NCBI RefSeq assembly: GCF_003031675.1
Contig: NZ_PYWX01000070.1
Span: 20,139-84,138 of the forward strand
Source: Pseudomonas palleroniana
GTDB taxonomy: Bacteria > Pseudomonadota > Gammaproteobacteria > Pseudomonadales > Pseudomonadaceae
Length of the DNA: 64,000 nucleotides
Reading direction: 5' to 3'
Part shown: positions 17,627-25,536 of the stretch, piece by piece
Numbering within the stretch: the stretch's first letter is position 1
Layout of the letters: each line of letters begins with the position of its first letter
Notes under the pieces: generated by a model
What the model saw: only the letters and a program-made list of their open reading frames with translations
Database searches by the model: none
What the model was told of the DNA's origin: nothing
Made by a program: the position numbers and the translations under genes

Positions 17627-17872
17627 ATGCACAGCTGGAAGAAAATATCGTTGACTGAGGGTCTGGAGCGGAGTCTGCCGGGGCATACGGTGGATTGCGT
17701 GCTGATCAACGGCTGGACGGCCACCGTTTTTGTCAGGCAGCCAGAACATGAATCGATGTTTTGCACGACGGGTATCAACCTCGCCAAGCTGGCAGACAGC
17801 TCGAGCGTTCAGCAACTCGCTGACGAGATAACGTTTGAGGTTGATATGTCCAGGAACAGGAGCGCCGGCTAG
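17627..17872 (+). CDS. small hypothetical protein
   Basis: An 81-residue soluble protein with balanced charge and no recognised domain. It has no strong ribosome site and follows the Imm-like gene by 74 bases. A hairpin overlaps its stop codon. Codon use is compatible with coding, but the call is tentative. Confidence 0.5.
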   Translation: MHSWKKISLTEGLERSLPGHTVDCVLINGWTATVFVRQPEHESMFCTTGINLAKLADSSSVQQLADEITFEVDMSRNRSAG

Positions 17873-17878
17873 CGCTCC
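17859..17878. terminator. hairpin between small convergent genes
   Basis: GGAGCGC (17859-17865) pairs with GCGCTCC (17872-17878), loop CGGCTA. It overlaps the stop of the 81-residue gene. There is no U-tract on the plus side, so it is a weak terminator candidate for either strand. Confidence 0.45.
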
Positions 17879-17887
17879 CCTATCGAC

Positions 17888-18091
17888 TTATTCTGCAGTG
17901 CTGGCGAGGTATTCGCCGGCTCGGCGAACAAGCTTCCTCCACTCTCTCCCATTGATGAGGCCGGTGCTCTCCATATCGTCGGCCTTGCTCAGCAACTTGA
18001 AATATTGATCCTCAATATCCTCGTGGTTTACGGCCTGGGCATACATTTCAGCCCAGCTTTGCACAGCGGAACGCCGCATTGGATGTTGCAT
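17888..18091 (-). CDS. small hypothetical protein
   Basis: A 67-residue, mostly helical, charged protein (segments EDIEDQYFKLLSKADDME and NGREWRKLVRRAGEYL). AGGTG lies six bases before the ATG, supporting real translation. No family was recognised. It is convergent with the 81-residue gene. Confidence 0.6.
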   Translation of the reverse strand: MQHPMRRSAVQSWAEMYAQAVNHEDIEDQYFKLLSKADDMESTGLINGREWRKLVRRAGEYLASTAE

Positions 18092-18243
18092 GTGAGCACC
18101 TGATTATGTCCGCGCAGATAGAGCGGTGCCCTTCAAAAATCGTTCAGTAGTGCGAGGGGAGATCCGACCAACGGTGGCGCGAGGCCATTATCGATATCGA
18201 TACCGCGCAGGTTGCGCTCGGTGTTTTCAAATGGCACACCCTC

Positions 18244-19179
18244 TCAATTTCGCTGCAAAAGCGTGTTGGGCGCGACGCCGAACTCCTTGCGGAACGCATG
18301 GCTGAAATGCGAGAAGTCAGAAAACCCGAAGTCCAGCGCGGCCTGCGAGACACTGCGCACCTGGCCACGCTCGATCGCTTCCCGGCTGGCATTCAGCCGT
18401 TCTCTCCAGATCTCCGCCGCAGGGGTTTTCTGGTAGCGCGCAAAGGCACGCGTGACGGTGCGGGTAGATACATTGTGGGCTTGGGCGATGGCCTCGATCG
18501 ACAGGTCCGGCTCGGCCAGATGGCGTTGGATGTACTGCATGATGCGGCCGTAGAGGTCCAGTTCCTGGTGAACGGCCTTCAGGTCCTGAAGTTCCAGGCT
18601 GATCACCAGCAGGTCGAGCAACGCCTCTGAATAACGACTGGAAATGCCTTCATCCTGGAATGCAGCAGGCGTATTGGCCGCGTGGCGCAGCATTTCCCGC
18701 AAGGGGATCACGCCAGGCCGTCGATCATCGAGGACCATCGCGGTGTAATCCGCAATACGCGGCAGGCGTTCACTGAGCAGGGCTCGCGGGATGCGCACCA
18801 GGTGGTTTTCGGTACCACCGAGGCTGAATCGGAACGCTTGCGTTGCGTCATAAAGAAACAAATTACCGGTTGCCAGGCTGGCTTTCCTGCCGCCCTGTTC
18901 AATCTGGCCATGACCGTTTCGGGCAAACCCCAACCATAAATCGTCGGCCGGACCGCTGCGCAGATGCTGCTCGGAACGCTCCCAGTAATGCAGTGGCGAT
19001 GACAGCGAGCAGATGTCCAGAGCGCCTAACGCATTGACCGCAAGCGCGCCATCGAAACTGCTCTGGGACAGGGGTTTGCTGTCGGCCGCCAGGCAATGGC
19101 GACAGACCACTTCTTTCCAGTATTCAAAGCGACGGGGTGCGGCGACAGCGAGGGTCGAATACTGAGTACTTGGATTCAT
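18244..19179 (-). CDS. AraC family regulator of the aldoxime-nitrile cluster (NitR-like)
   Basis: A 311-residue protein. The N-terminal half fits the AraC-binding-like domain found in NitR-type activators of nitrile metabolism. The C-terminal 100 residues are the double helix-turn-helix (IAQAHNVSTRTVTRAFARYQ and ALDFGFSDFSHFSHAFRKEFG). It is divergent from oxdA. The likely targets are 21-bp direct repeats upstream of oxdA, the globin gene and the amidase gene. The start has GAGG eight bases upstream. The inducer is probably an aldoxime, nitrile or product; that is inferred from context. Confidence 0.88.
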   Translation of the reverse strand: MNPSTQYSTLAVAAPRRFEYWKEVVCRHCLAADSKPLSQSSFDGALAVNALGALDICSLSSPLHYWERSEQHLRSGPADDLWLGFARNGHGQIEQGGRKASLATGNLFLYDATQAFRFSLGGTENHLVRIPRALLSERLPRIADYTAMVLDDRRPGVIPLREMLRHAANTPAAFQDEGISSRYSEALLDLLVISLELQDLKAVHQELDLYGRIMQYIQRHLAEPDLSIEAIAQAHNVSTRTVTRAFARYQKTPAAEIWRERLNASREAIERGQVRSVSQAALDFGFSDFSHFSHAFRKEFGVAPNTLLQRN

Positions 19180-19738
19180 GACACTGACCTCGGTACAGCA
19201 ATGCAGTAAGAGCTGGAGAAGGTGTTACCGGCTTTTCAGCGCTAGCAATTAACAGGCCAGGCGCCTTCACGGGCGCAGGTGAGTGATCGACACGCGTCTG
19301 TCACCGACATTGTCTCCCCTCGCCCGTATGCAAGGTGACGACCTCGCCCTACCCATTAAGAGGCACGGCCCCGTGTGTTTACAGTGGTGGTGCACCAACC
19401 TCGATCATGCCCGCGCGCGCCTGCTTACGCTGTCTTTTCCAACCAAACGGTTGTCTCGACGAACCAAGCGGCTGCGCGTCGTCACGCCTAATTTCCACCT
19501 CACAGCAACTCAACCCCCGCTGATGAGGCTCGCCATGCATCGACCCTGTTCACCCCCCTTGGCTGACACCTCCTGGCTCCTGCAGAGGCGCGACCTCGTG
19601 CCTGAAGAGTCGGCGTATTGGTTGATCGAGTGGGGGGCGATGAAGCTGCTGCACCGACGACAGACCGCCAAGCGCGGCCAGCCGCCCAAGTACTGATGCC
19701 CAACCGTAGGCCTGAACCAAAATAACGAGGAGCCCAAC
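19180..19738. other. long divergent regulatory region between the AraC gene and oxdA
   Basis: About 560 bases. It holds direct-repeat operator 1 (19441-19482), leaving some 255 bases between it and the oxdA start. Frames such as 19283-19696 or the shorter 19523-19696 have no ribosome site and were not called. The oxdA ribosome site (AACGAGGAG) ends just before the start codon. Confidence 0.6.
19441..19482 (+). promoter_or_regulatory. AraC-type direct-repeat operator 1 (oxdA)
   Basis: Two half sites, AACCAAACGGTTG from 19441 and AACCAAGCGGCTG from 19462, are 21 bp apart, two helical turns, as AraC/XylS activators require. The same arrangement occurs at 21767 and 22484. Confidence 0.7.
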
Positions 19739-20797
19739 ATGGAATCTGCAATCGACACACATCTCAAATGCCCACGCACCCTGTCTCGCCGCGTCCCCGA
19801 TGAGTACCAGCCGCCCTTTGCAATGTGGGTGGCACGCGCCGACGAGCATTTGGAACAGGTGGTGATGGCTTACTTCGGCGTGCAGTATCGCGGCGAAGCG
19901 CAGCGCGCAGCCGCGCTGCAGGCGATGCGTCATATCGTCGAAAGTTTCAGCCTGGCCGATGGCCCGCAGACCCATGACTTGACCCACCACACCGACAACA
20001 GCGGCTTCGATAATCTGATTGTGGTCGGCTACTGGAAGGACCCGGCGGCTCACTGCCGCTGGCTGCGCTCGGCACCGGTCAACGCCTGGTGGGCGTCAGA
20101 GGACAGGCTCAACGACGGCCTTGGCTATTTTCGCGAGATCAGCGCACCGCGCGCCGAGCAGTTCGAGACGCTGTACGCCTTCCAGGACAACCTGCCCGGT
20201 GTCGGCGCGGTCATGGATAACATCAGTGGCGAAATCGAAGAGCACGGTTACTGGGGTTCGATGCGCGACCGCTTCCCCATCTCGCAGACGGACTGGATGA
20301 AGCCGACGAGCGAGCTGCAAGTGATCGCCGGTGACCCGGCCCAAGGTGGGCGCGTGGTGGTGCTGGGGCATGACAACCTCACGCTGATCCGCTCCGGCCA
20401 GGACTGGGCGGATGCCGAGGCTGAAGAGCGCTCGCTGTACCTCGACGAAATCCTGCCGACCTTGCAGGACGGCATGGACTTCCTGCGCGACAACGGCCAA
20501 CCGCTGGGCTGCTACAGCAACCGGTTCGTGCGCAATATCGACCTGGACGGCAACTTTCTCGACGTCAGCTACAACATCGGTCACTGGCGCTCGGTGGAGA
20601 AACTCGAACGCTGGGCCGAATCCCACCCGACCCACCTGCGCATTTTCGTGACCTTCTTTCGCGTGGCCGCGGGCTTGAAGAAGTTGCGGCTGTACCACGA
20701 AGTATCGGTATCGGACGCCAAGAGCCAGATCTTCGAGTACATCAACTGCCATCCGCAGACCGGCATGTTGCGCGACGCGCAAGTATCGCCCGCCTGA
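19739..20797 (+). CDS. oxdA: aldoxime dehydratase (haem enzyme)
   Basis: A 352-residue enzyme that dehydrates aldoximes (R-CH=N-OH) to nitriles using ferrous haem, in the cytoplasm. The residues known from P. chlororaphis OxdA fall at the same numbers: proximal haem ligand His299, distal His320, Ser219 and Arg178. Length equals that enzyme. AACGAGGAG lies just upstream of the ATG. It is the first enzyme of the cluster and feeds the nitrile hydratase and amidase encoded downstream. Regulation is probably by the divergent AraC protein through operator 1. A terminator follows. Confidence 0.97.
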   Translation: MESAIDTHLKCPRTLSRRVPDEYQPPFAMWVARADEHLEQVVMAYFGVQYRGEAQRAAALQAMRHIVESFSLADGPQTHDLTHHTDNSGFDNLIVVGYWKDPAAHCRWLRSAPVNAWWASEDRLNDGLGYFREISAPRAEQFETLYAFQDNLPGVGAVMDNISGEIEEHGYWGSMRDRFPISQTDWMKPTSELQVIAGDPAQGGRVVVLGHDNLTLIRSGQDWADAEAEERSLYLDEILPTLQDGMDFLRDNGQPLGCYSNRFVRNIDLDGNFLDVSYNIGHWRSVEKLERWAESHPTHLRIFVTFFRVAAGLKKLRLYHEVSVSDAKSQIFEYINCHPQTGMLRDAQVSPA

Positions 20798-20819
20798 CGC
20801 CAGCCCTGACTCCACTTTT

Positions 20820-20861
20820 AGCCCTGCGCTTTGCCTGACTGGCGATAGCGGGGCTCTTTTT
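20820..20861 (+). terminator. terminator/attenuator between oxdA and the porin gene
   Basis: AGCCCTGC (20820-20827) pairs with GCGGGGCT (20848-20855), followed by CTTTTT. The T-run can instead pair with CAAAAAG (20867-20873), which contains part of the porin gene's AAGGA ribosome site. Confidence 0.75.
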
Positions 20862-20884
20862 GCCCGCAAAAAGGATCCTCGACC

Positions 20885-21751
20885 ATGAAACAGTTTCGTT
20901 ACCTGTCGCTTGCAGCCCTCCTCCCCAGCCTTTGCGCCCACGCGGTCGAGGTAGCCCCTGGCGACTACGAGCAGTTGCCCGCTGATGCAACGCTTGGCCT
21001 GCTCTACTACCAGCACTCCACCACGAACAGTGCCTATGCCCAAGGCCACAAAATCAGTTCCGATTTCAACCTGACTTCCGACGTTGGCATTCTGCGACTG
21101 CTGCACGTCTACCAGCTGAGCGAGCGACTCACCGTCTCGCCACAACTCCTGTTGCCCTTCGGCCATGTCTCAAGCGGCGGTGACGCTTCCGCCTTGGGCA
21201 ACACCAGTGGCGTGGGCGACCTCATTCTCACCGCGCCGCTCAAATACACGCTAAACGATGCCAAAGACGTCCTCGGCGCCACCGCTTACCTCTATGTGCC
21301 TAGCGGCAACTACGACAAGAACGACGCGCTCAACCTGGGCGAGAACCGCTGGAAGGTTGACCTCCAGGCGGCCTACATCAAGCACTTCTCGGAAAAGTGG
21401 GCCGTCGACCTCGTAGGCGATGCCATTTGGTATGGCGACAACAACGACTTCGGCGCCAACTCCGCCCGCAGGGAGCAGGACGTTTCCTACGAAACCCAGT
21501 TGATGGGCCGCTACATGCCTGACCCGACCACCGCGCTGGCCATTGGCTTTGGCCACAACTGGGGCGGTGAAACCCAGGTCGCGGGTGTCAACCAGGACGA
21601 CAAGATGCAGACCACCAACTTTCGCGTCACCGCCACCAAGTTCGTCACCGCCAAGGACCAGTTTCAGCTGCAACTGGGCCGCGACCTGTCCGTGGAGAAC
21701 GGGCCAAAGGAAAGCTTTCGCATGAACCTGCGTTACGCACGGGTTTTCTGA
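20885..21751 (+). CDS. outer-membrane channel, SphA/MetA-phenol-degradation family
   Basis: A 288-residue protein with a signal peptide (residues 1-20, ending LCAHA) and a beta-rich body ending in aromatic F, as outer-membrane barrels do (LRYARVF). The pattern fits the Phenol_MetA_deg/transporter family found beside catabolic genes for hydrophobic compounds. It probably lets aldoximes or nitriles through the outer membrane. AAGGA lies about ten bases before the ATG. It has no operator of its own, so it may depend on read-through from oxdA past the hairpin. Confidence 0.82.
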   Translation: MKQFRYLSLAALLPSLCAHAVEVAPGDYEQLPADATLGLLYYQHSTTNSAYAQGHKISSDFNLTSDVGILRLLHVYQLSERLTVSPQLLLPFGHVSSGGDASALGNTSGVGDLILTAPLKYTLNDAKDVLGATAYLYVPSGNYDKNDALNLGENRWKVDLQAAYIKHFSEKWAVDLVGDAIWYGDNNDFGANSARREQDVSYETQLMGRYMPDPTTALAIGFGHNWGGETQVAGVNQDDKMQTTNFRVTATKFVTAKDQFQLQLGRDLSVENGPKESFRMNLRYARVF

Positions 21752-21766
21752 CCCCTGTCCGCCTGG

Positions 21767-21808
21767 ATCAAACGGTTGTCTTCACCAGCCAAGCGTGCGC
21801 GCGCGAGC
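21767..21808 (+). promoter_or_regulatory. AraC-type direct-repeat operator 2 (globin gene)
   Basis: ATCAAACGGTTGTC from 21767 and GCCAAGCGTGCGC from 21788, with CAA cores 21 bp apart. It matches operators 1 and 3 in sequence and spacing. It ends about 65 bases before the globin start. Confidence 0.65.
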
Positions 21809-21874
21809 AGATCTAACGTGAACCCGCCAGCCGTAGCCAATGAGATTGTCCCCACTGAAACGGAGAAATCACAC

Positions 21875-22399
21875 ATGACCGACCAACAACCCGCCCTGGA
21901 ACAACAGCCCTCCCTCTACACGCGACTCGGGGGCTACGACGTTATCTATCAGTTCGCCGGCGCCGTGTTGAGAAAAACAATGGGCCACCCTGCCATCGGG
22001 CACATCTGGGCCCATATGTCCGAATCAACGTTCCAGAAGGAACACATCAATTTTGTCGATTTCCTCTCCGAGCACTGGGGCGGAAGCGCCAAATACCGGG
22101 GGCGGGACATGGTCACCGCGCATCGGGGCATGGGGCTTACCGAGGTGCACTGGCAAGCCGTGCTCGATTGTCTCGAGGAGTGCTACAACGACTACGACCT
22201 GGCGGCGAACCTGCGCAAAGAGGTCAATGACTTTCTCATCAAGTTCAAGCCGGCGGTGATAGGTAGCCCCTCCTATCGGGACGTCGTACTCGCCCACCCT
22301 GAAATGGACCCCGCCAAGGGCATGAAAAGCGTCGGCGTTATCTGGCCCAAACACGAGAAGTCATCTGCGCAAGACGCAACGCCTGAACCCCGGAAATAA
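21875..22399 (+). CDS. truncated haemoglobin-family protein in the nitrile cluster
   Basis: A 174-residue protein. Residues about 14-120 follow the truncated haemoglobin pattern: LYTRLGG at the start, FLSEHWGGSAKYRGRDM, and TAHRGMGLTEVHW with the proximal haem ligand His83. By eye, the usual TyrB10 position (F-Y-x-x-V-L) reads F27-A28-G-A-V-L, so the distal tyrosine appears missing. It has an extra C-terminal tail of about 50 residues. GGAG lies nine bases before the ATG. With its own operator it is probably co-induced with oxdA and the nitrile hydratase. Role unknown; haem, O2 or NO handling for the haem dehydratase or Fe nitrile hydratase is conceivable. Confidence 0.82.
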   Translation: MTDQQPALEQQPSLYTRLGGYDVIYQFAGAVLRKTMGHPAIGHIWAHMSESTFQKEHINFVDFLSEHWGGSAKYRGRDMVTAHRGMGLTEVHWQAVLDCLEECYNDYDLAANLRKEVNDFLIKFKPAVIGSPSYRDVVLAHPEMDPAKGMKSVGVIWPKHEKSSAQDATPEPRK

Positions 22400-22413
22400 G
22401 CCGTTTAGATCTT

Positions 22414-22480
22414 CAGGGCATACGCCCTGCTGCCGGGGTTCGCCCTGGCAGCTGAAGCTCACGGGACACACCCGTCCCTT
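22414..22480 (+). terminator. three tandem hairpins after the globin gene
   Basis: Hairpin 1 CAGGGC/GCCCTG (22414-22429), hairpin 2 CTGCC-GGG-TTCG-CCC-GGCAG (22430-22451), hairpin 3 ACGGG/CCCGT (22461-22475) followed by CCCTTT. CTTCAG (22411-22416) can also pair with CTGAAG (22452-22457) around hairpins 1 and 2. It probably ends the globin transcript just before operator 3. Confidence 0.6.
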
Positions 22481-22483
22481 TCA

Positions 22484-22525
22484 ACCAAATGGCTGTCTTG
22501 CTCAACCAAGCGCCGTTCGATCACC
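22484..22525 (+). promoter_or_regulatory. AraC-type direct-repeat operator 3 (amidase/nitrile hydratase operon)
   Basis: AACCAAATGGCTGTC from 22483 and AACCAAGCGCCG from 22504, CAA cores exactly 21 bp apart. It ends about 110 bases before the amidase start, leaving room for a promoter. Confidence 0.7.
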
Positions 22526-22633
22526 AGAGATAGCTTAGTCACAGACCCCAGTCACGCGGACACCTTTGCAGGACCTCGCCGCGAGACATGTGCACAGACA
22601 TTTGCCAGCCCACTTCAGGAAACAGGACGTCTC

Positions 22634-24148
22634 ATGGCCATCATCCGCCCGACTGTCGAACAACTGCAGGACCTCGCTACCAGCCTGCACATACAGCTGA
22701 CACGCGAACAAGCCAGCGAATATCTGGCGCTCATGCAACCCAGTTTCGATGCGTACGACCTGGTCGATGATCTGCCCGATTTCACACCGCTGGTGCGCTA
22801 CGAGCGCAGCGCGGGTTACCGCCCCTCGAACACTGAAAACACGCTCAACGCCTGGTACTACAAGACGGAGGTGATGGGCGCCAGTTCAGGCACGCTGGCG
22901 GGCAAGACCGTCGCTCTCAAAGACAACATCGCCCTGGCCGGCGTCCCGATGATGAACGGCGCCGCGCCATTGGAGGGTTTTGTCCCTTCGTTCGACGCCA
23001 CCGTGGTCACGCGTTTGCTCGATGCCGGCGCGACCATCCTCGGCAAAGCCACCTGCGAGCACTACTGCCTCTCGGGGGGCAGCCACACCTCTGACCCAGC
23101 CCCGGTGCACAACCCTCATCGTCACGGTTATGCCGCTGGCGGTTCCTCATCGGGCAGCGCTGCCTTGGTCGCCGCCGGTGAGGTGGACATCGCCGTGGGC
23201 GGCGACCAAGGCGGCTCCATCCGCATCCCGTCGGCTTTCTGCGGAACCTACGGAATGAAGCCAACCCATGGCCTGGTGCCCTACACCGGCATCATGGCGA
23301 TTGAAGCAACCATCGATCACGTCGGCCCGATTACCGCCAACGTGCGCGACAACGCGCTGATGCTGCAGGCCATGGCCGGTTCCGATGGCCTCGACCCACG
23401 CCAGGCAGCGCCGCAGGTCGATGACTATGGCAGCTACCTGGGGCGGGGCGTGAGCGGGCTCAGAATCGGCGTGGTGCAGGAAGGGTTCGCGCTGGCCAAT
23501 CAAGACCCGCGTGTGGCGGACAAGGTGCGCGAGGCCATCGCCCATCTCGAGGCCTTGGGCGCGCAGGTCGAGCCGGTGTCCATTCCCGAACACAACCTGG
23601 CGGGATCGCTGTGGCACCCCATCGGCTGCGAAGGTCTGACCATGCAGATGATGCATGGCAACGGCGCCGGCTTTAACTGGAAAGGCCTGTACGACATCGG
23701 CCTGCTGGACAAACAAGCTGGCTGGCGCGAACAGGCCGACCAATTGTCCGCATCTCTCAAGCTCTGCATGTTCGTCGGTCAATACGGCCTGACGCACTAC
23801 AACGGGCGTTACTACGCCAAGGCCCAGAACCTGGCGCGCTTTGCCCGGCAAGGCTATGACAAGGCATTGCAGTCCTATGACCTGCTGGTGATGCCGACCA
23901 CTCCCATCACGGCCCAACCGCACCCGCCAGCGCACTGCTCGATCACCGAATACGTGGCGCGCGCCCTGGAAATGATCGGCAACACCGCGCCTCAGGACAT
24001 CACCGGGCATCCCGCCATGTCGATTCCGTGCGGCTCGGTGGACGGCATGCCCGTCGGCTTGATGCTGATCGCCAGGCACTACGCCGAAGGCACCATCTAC
24101 CAGGCGGCGGCGGCGTTCGAAGCCGCAGTGGACTGGCGCACGCTCTGA
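22634..24148 (+). CDS. amidase (amidase-signature family)
   Basis: A 504-residue enzyme that hydrolyses the amide made by nitrile hydratase to the acid and ammonia. The Ser-cisSer-Lys triad is visible as Lys96 (ALKDN), Ser171 (GGSSSGS) and Ser195 (QGGSIR), the same numbers as in the Rhodococcus enantioselective amidase linked to nitrile hydratase. It starts the second operon of the cluster, ahead of the nitrile hydratase genes by 81 bases, with operator 3 upstream. Function is highly likely; stereoselectivity cannot be judged. Confidence 0.95.
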   Translation: MAIIRPTVEQLQDLATSLHIQLTREQASEYLALMQPSFDAYDLVDDLPDFTPLVRYERSAGYRPSNTENTLNAWYYKTEVMGASSGTLAGKTVALKDNIALAGVPMMNGAAPLEGFVPSFDATVVTRLLDAGATILGKATCEHYCLSGGSHTSDPAPVHNPHRHGYAAGGSSSGSAALVAAGEVDIAVGGDQGGSIRIPSAFCGTYGMKPTHGLVPYTGIMAIEATIDHVGPITANVRDNALMLQAMAGSDGLDPRQAAPQVDDYGSYLGRGVSGLRIGVVQEGFALANQDPRVADKVREAIAHLEALGAQVEPVSIPEHNLAGSLWHPIGCEGLTMQMMHGNGAGFNWKGLYDIGLLDKQAGWREQADQLSASLKLCMFVGQYGLTHYNGRYYAKAQNLARFARQGYDKALQSYDLLVMPTTPITAQPHPPAHCSITEYVARALEMIGNTAPQDITGHPAMSIPCGSVDGMPVGLMLIARHYAEGTIYQAAAAFEAAVDWRTL

Positions 24149-24229
24149 GTTTCAACCCTGCAAAACAATAAGAACGACCGGCACGTTTCAATCACTCCAC
24201 AACCGCGTTGACTGATAGGAGATACCTCA

Positions 24230-24832
24230 ATGAGTCCATCTACGCCCACTTCTGCGAGCACCTCGACACCCGGCGAACGAGCCTGGGCATTGTTTCAAGT
24301 CCTCAAGAGCAAGGAGCTCATCCCACAAGGTTACGTCGAGCAGCTCACGCAATTGATGGAGCACGGCTGGAGCCCGGAAAACGGTGCCCGCGTGGTCGCC
24401 AAGGCCTGGGTCGATCCGCAGTTCCGGGCGCTGTTGCTCAAGGACGGCACCGCCGCCTGCGCCCAGTTTGGCTACACCGGCCCGCAGGGCGAATACATCG
24501 TCGCCCTGGAAGACACGCCCCAGCTGAAAAACGTGATTGTCTGCAGCCTGTGTTCCTGCACCAACTGGCCTGTGCTCGGCCTGCCGCCTGAGTGGTACAA
24601 GGGCTTCGAGTTCCGCGCGCGCCTGGTCCGAGAGGGCCGCACCGTCCTGCGCGAGCTGGGCACCGAGCTGCCGAGCGACATGGTGGTCAAGGTCTGGGAC
24701 ACCAGCGCCGAAAGCCGCTACCTGGTGCTGCCGGTACGGCCTGAAGGCACCGAGCATATGAGCGAGGAGCAGCTTCAGGCCCTGGTGACCAAAGACGTGC
24801 TGATCGGCGTCGCCCTGCCCCGCGTTGATTGA
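24230..24832 (+). CDS. nthA: nitrile hydratase alpha subunit, Fe-type
   Basis: A 200-residue subunit that forms the alpha-beta enzyme converting nitriles to amides in the cytoplasm. The metal-binding motif is C105-S-L-C108-S-C110. CSLCSC is typical of iron enzymes, while cobalt enzymes have CTLCSC. Two of these cysteines are expected to be oxidised to sulfinic and sulfenic acids. Fe-type enzymes are known to be inactivated by NO in the dark and released by light. AGGAG lies eight bases before the ATG. Equivalent to nhpA of P. chlororaphis B23 as I recall that naming. Confidence 0.97.
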   Translation: MSPSTPTSASTSTPGERAWALFQVLKSKELIPQGYVEQLTQLMEHGWSPENGARVVAKAWVDPQFRALLLKDGTAACAQFGYTGPQGEYIVALEDTPQLKNVIVCSLCSCTNWPVLGLPPEWYKGFEFRARLVREGRTVLRELGTELPSDMVVKVWDTSAESRYLVLPVRPEGTEHMSEEQLQALVTKDVLIGVALPRVD

Positions 24833-24873
24833 GACAAACAACGCCCCATCGTTCAATTACCGGAGTTTCAATT

Positions 24874-25536
24874 ATGGATGGTTTCCACGATCTCGGCGGT
24901 TTCCAAGGCTTTGGCAAAGTCCCTCACACCATCAATAGCCTGGACTACAAAAAGGTCTTCAAGCAGGACTGGGAACACCTGGCCTACAGCTTGATGTTTA
25001 TCGGTGTCGATCAGTTGAAGAAGTTCAGCGTGGACGAAGTGCGTCACGCTGTCGAACGCCTGGATGTTCGCCAACATGTCGGCACCCAGTACTACGAACG
25101 CTATGTCATCGCGACCGCTACCCTGCTGGTCGAAACCGGCGTGCTCACCCAGGCCGAACTCGACCAGGCGCTGGGTAGCCACTTCAAGCTGGCGAACCCG
25201 GCGCATGCAGAAGGCCGTGCGGCGATCACCGGGCGAGCACCGTTTGAGGTCGGCGATCGGGTGGTGGTGCGCGACGAATATGTGGCGGGGCATATCCGCA
25301 TGCCGGCCTACGTACGCGGCAAGCAGGGCGTGGTGTTGCATCGCACCTCGGAAAAATGGCCTTTCCCGGATGCCATCGGTCACGGCGATATCAGCGCGGC
25401 GCATCAGCCGACCTATCACGTCGAGTTCCACAGCAAAGACCTGTGGGGCGACGCGGCAGATGAAGGTTTCGTGGTGGTCGACCTGTTCGAAAGCTACCTG
25501 GACCCGGCCGAGGGCCGTCCAGCGGTGAACCTGTGA
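24874..25536 (+). CDS. nthB: nitrile hydratase beta subunit
   Basis: A 220-residue subunit, with the conserved N-terminus MDGFHDLGGFQGFGK. Arg57 (VDEVRHAVE) and Arg142 (GHIRMPAY) correspond, offset by one, to the two arginines that hold the oxidised cysteines of the alpha subunit in Rhodococcus nitrile hydratase. The ATG at 24874 has GGAG eight bases upstream. The frame is open 15 codons further, overlapping nthA. Its stop overlaps the activator gene start (TGATG), implying coupled translation. Confidence 0.97.
   Translation: MDGFHDLGGFQGFGKVPHTINSLDYKKVFKQDWEHLAYSLMFIGVDQLKKFSVDEVRHAVERLDVRQHVGTQYYERYVIATATLLVETGVLTQAELDQALGSHFKLANPAHAEGRAAITGRAPFEVGDRVVVRDEYVAGHIRMPAYVRGKQGVVLHRTSEKWPFPDAIGHGDISAAHQPTYHVEFHSKDLWGDAADEGFVVVDLFESYLDPAEGRPAVNL

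Noticed and set aside
19283..19696. A 137-codon frame upstream of oxdA
   Set aside because: It runs through operator 1, lacks a ribosome site at any of its starts and has untypical composition. A 57-residue version from 19523 cannot be excluded.
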